Below, one piece after another: positions 14,120 through 14,784 of a stretch of DNA of 14,784 bases; position 1 is the first letter of the stretch, and the number at the start of each line of letters is the position of its first letter. The DNA comes from an uncultured Eubacteriales bacterium. GTDB taxonomy: Bacteria; Bacillota; Clostridia; Lachnospirales; Anaerotignaceae. The notes beneath the pieces were generated by a model. The model searched no databases and was not told where the DNA came from. It saw only the letters and a program-made list of their open reading frames with translations. The translations under genes were made by a program, and so were the position numbers. The stretch is from assembly GCA_934552695.1 (NCBI GenBank), contig CAKTER010000020.1, forward strand, positions 1 to 14,784, given 5' to 3'.

Positions 14120-14784
14120 ATCTTCCTGGTTCGGTTTCGTTTCCAGCGCCCATACAGCAGGCACAGCCCCAGGGTCAGGCCATAGGTCAGCACGGCCCGG
14201 CCCACAAACAGCCAGCGCATCCGGCTTACGCCCCACACCTCCATCAGCCAGCGGTCAGCCTCCTGCAAAATCAGGCAATGGCACAAGTAAATGGGAAAGC
14301 TCACCGCCCCTATCCGCTCCAGCACCCGGGGCAAGGGCCGGGCCTGCCGCAGCCGCCAAGCCACCGCCCACACCAACAAAATGGCTCCCACACAATATCC
14401 CATGTGGGCCCCCTCCAGCAGCCGCAAGGAAAACCCCCGCCCCCGTGCCATGGACTGCCAGGCCAGCCACAAGTCCCCGGCGGCCACCAGCCCAAAGGCC
14501 CCGGCCCATACACCCCGGCCCCGCCACAGGGCCGTCACCAGCCGGTGGTAATGCTTCGCCCCGTAGCACCCCAACAGCCAATAGCCTAAATACGTCACAA
14601 ATACCCGGTCCCGGTAGGGAAACGGCGGTAGCCACAGCATGAGGGCAAAGGCCAGGGGCAGTGCCACCCAGCCGGGGACACGGCGCACCAGCCACAGCCA
14701 CAGAGGCAGCAGCGCATAAAACTGGACAACGATAACCACAAAATAGAAGGGGCTGGCAATGTTGCCAATCAGCCAATACCGGGC
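14110..14784 (-). CDS. Membrane acyltransferase, family 3 (OafA/fucose acetylase-like), C-terminal part
   Basis: The 224 visible residues run in frame from the window edge to a TAG at 14110-14112; the start lies beyond 14784. They begin ARYWLIGNIASPFYF and continue into at least six hydrophobic segments, with QFYALLPL near the start and SFPIYLCHCLIL near the end. The latter matches the S-F-x-IYLxH signature of acyltransferase family 3, whose members move acetyl or other acyl groups onto sugars or cell-surface polymers in the membrane. The catalytic His near the family's N-terminus is expected outside the window. Roughly 110-150 residues are missing. Substrate unknown. The tail is rich in Arg and Lys, as expected for a cytoplasmic end. 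It converges with the regulator gene and seems unrelated to the opp operon. Confidence 0.82.
   Translation of the reverse strand, partial: ARYWLIGNIASPFYFVVIVVQFYALLPLWLWLVRRVPGWVALPLAFALMLWLPPFPYRDRVFVTYLGYWLLGCYGAKHYHRLVTALWRGRGVWAGAFGLVAAGDLWLAWQSMARGRGFSLRLLEGAHMGYCVGAILLVWAVAWRLRQARPLPRVLERIGAVSFPIYLCHCLILQEADRWLMEVWGVSRMRWLFVGRAVLTYGLTLGLCLLYGRWKRNRTRKMLS

Noticed and set aside
1..14784. tRNA, rRNA, CRISPR array, insertion sequence or phage attachment site
   Set aside because: No cloverleaf, spaced repeats, transposase motifs or terminal inverted repeats were found by reading both strands. A tRNAscan or IS search was not possible here.

Overview
The window looks like a chromosomal segment of a GC-rich, spore-forming, Gram-positive anaerobe of the class Clostridia, plausibly an Oscillospiraceae/Ruminococcaceae-type gut bacterium. 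This is inference. It rests on a yunB-like sporulation gene, strong AAGGAGG ribosome binding sites, sigma-A-type promoters, U-tailed hairpin terminators, a class A penicillin-binding protein of Firmicutes type and a lipoprotein-anchored solute-binding protein. No rRNA, tRNA, CRISPR array, insertion sequence or phage gene was seen.

Layout. At 1-396 (minus) lies the start of a YunB-type sporulation gene that runs off the left edge. Back to back with it, at 516-3227 (plus), is a class A PBP (glycosyltransferase plus transpeptidase) ending in a strong terminator. At 3336-11275 (minus) is one compact operon, read right to left: oppA lipoprotein, oppB and oppC permeases, oppD and oppF ATPases, an M19-type dipeptidase homologue and an M14-type carboxypeptidase homologue. 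It closes with a terminator at 3283-3313. A roughly 535-base control region (11276-11810) separates it from a divergent 724-residue regulator (11811-13985, plus), which has its own terminator. At the right edge (14110-14784, minus) is the C-terminal part of a membrane acyltransferase of family 3.

How the genes fit together. The operon reads as a peptide import and degradation module. The ABC transporter brings peptides in, and two signal-peptide-less, presumably cytosolic hydrolases trim them. Both hydrolases depart from their family's textbook metal ligands. The regulator is the most unusual object: a LacI helix-turn-helix, a LacI-type periplasmic-binding-like domain and a complete second sensor resembling family 1 extracellular solute-binding proteins, joined in one cytoplasmic chain. 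Two near-palindromes close to TTGAAACGTTTCAA, each with the central CG expected for a LacI-family hinge helix, lie over the -35 box of a perfect-consensus opp promoter and just upstream of the regulator gene. I infer that the regulator controls both the operon and itself through these sites. A possible 25-codon leader ORF coupled to oppA and a large hairpin between oppA and oppB suggest further post-transcriptional control.
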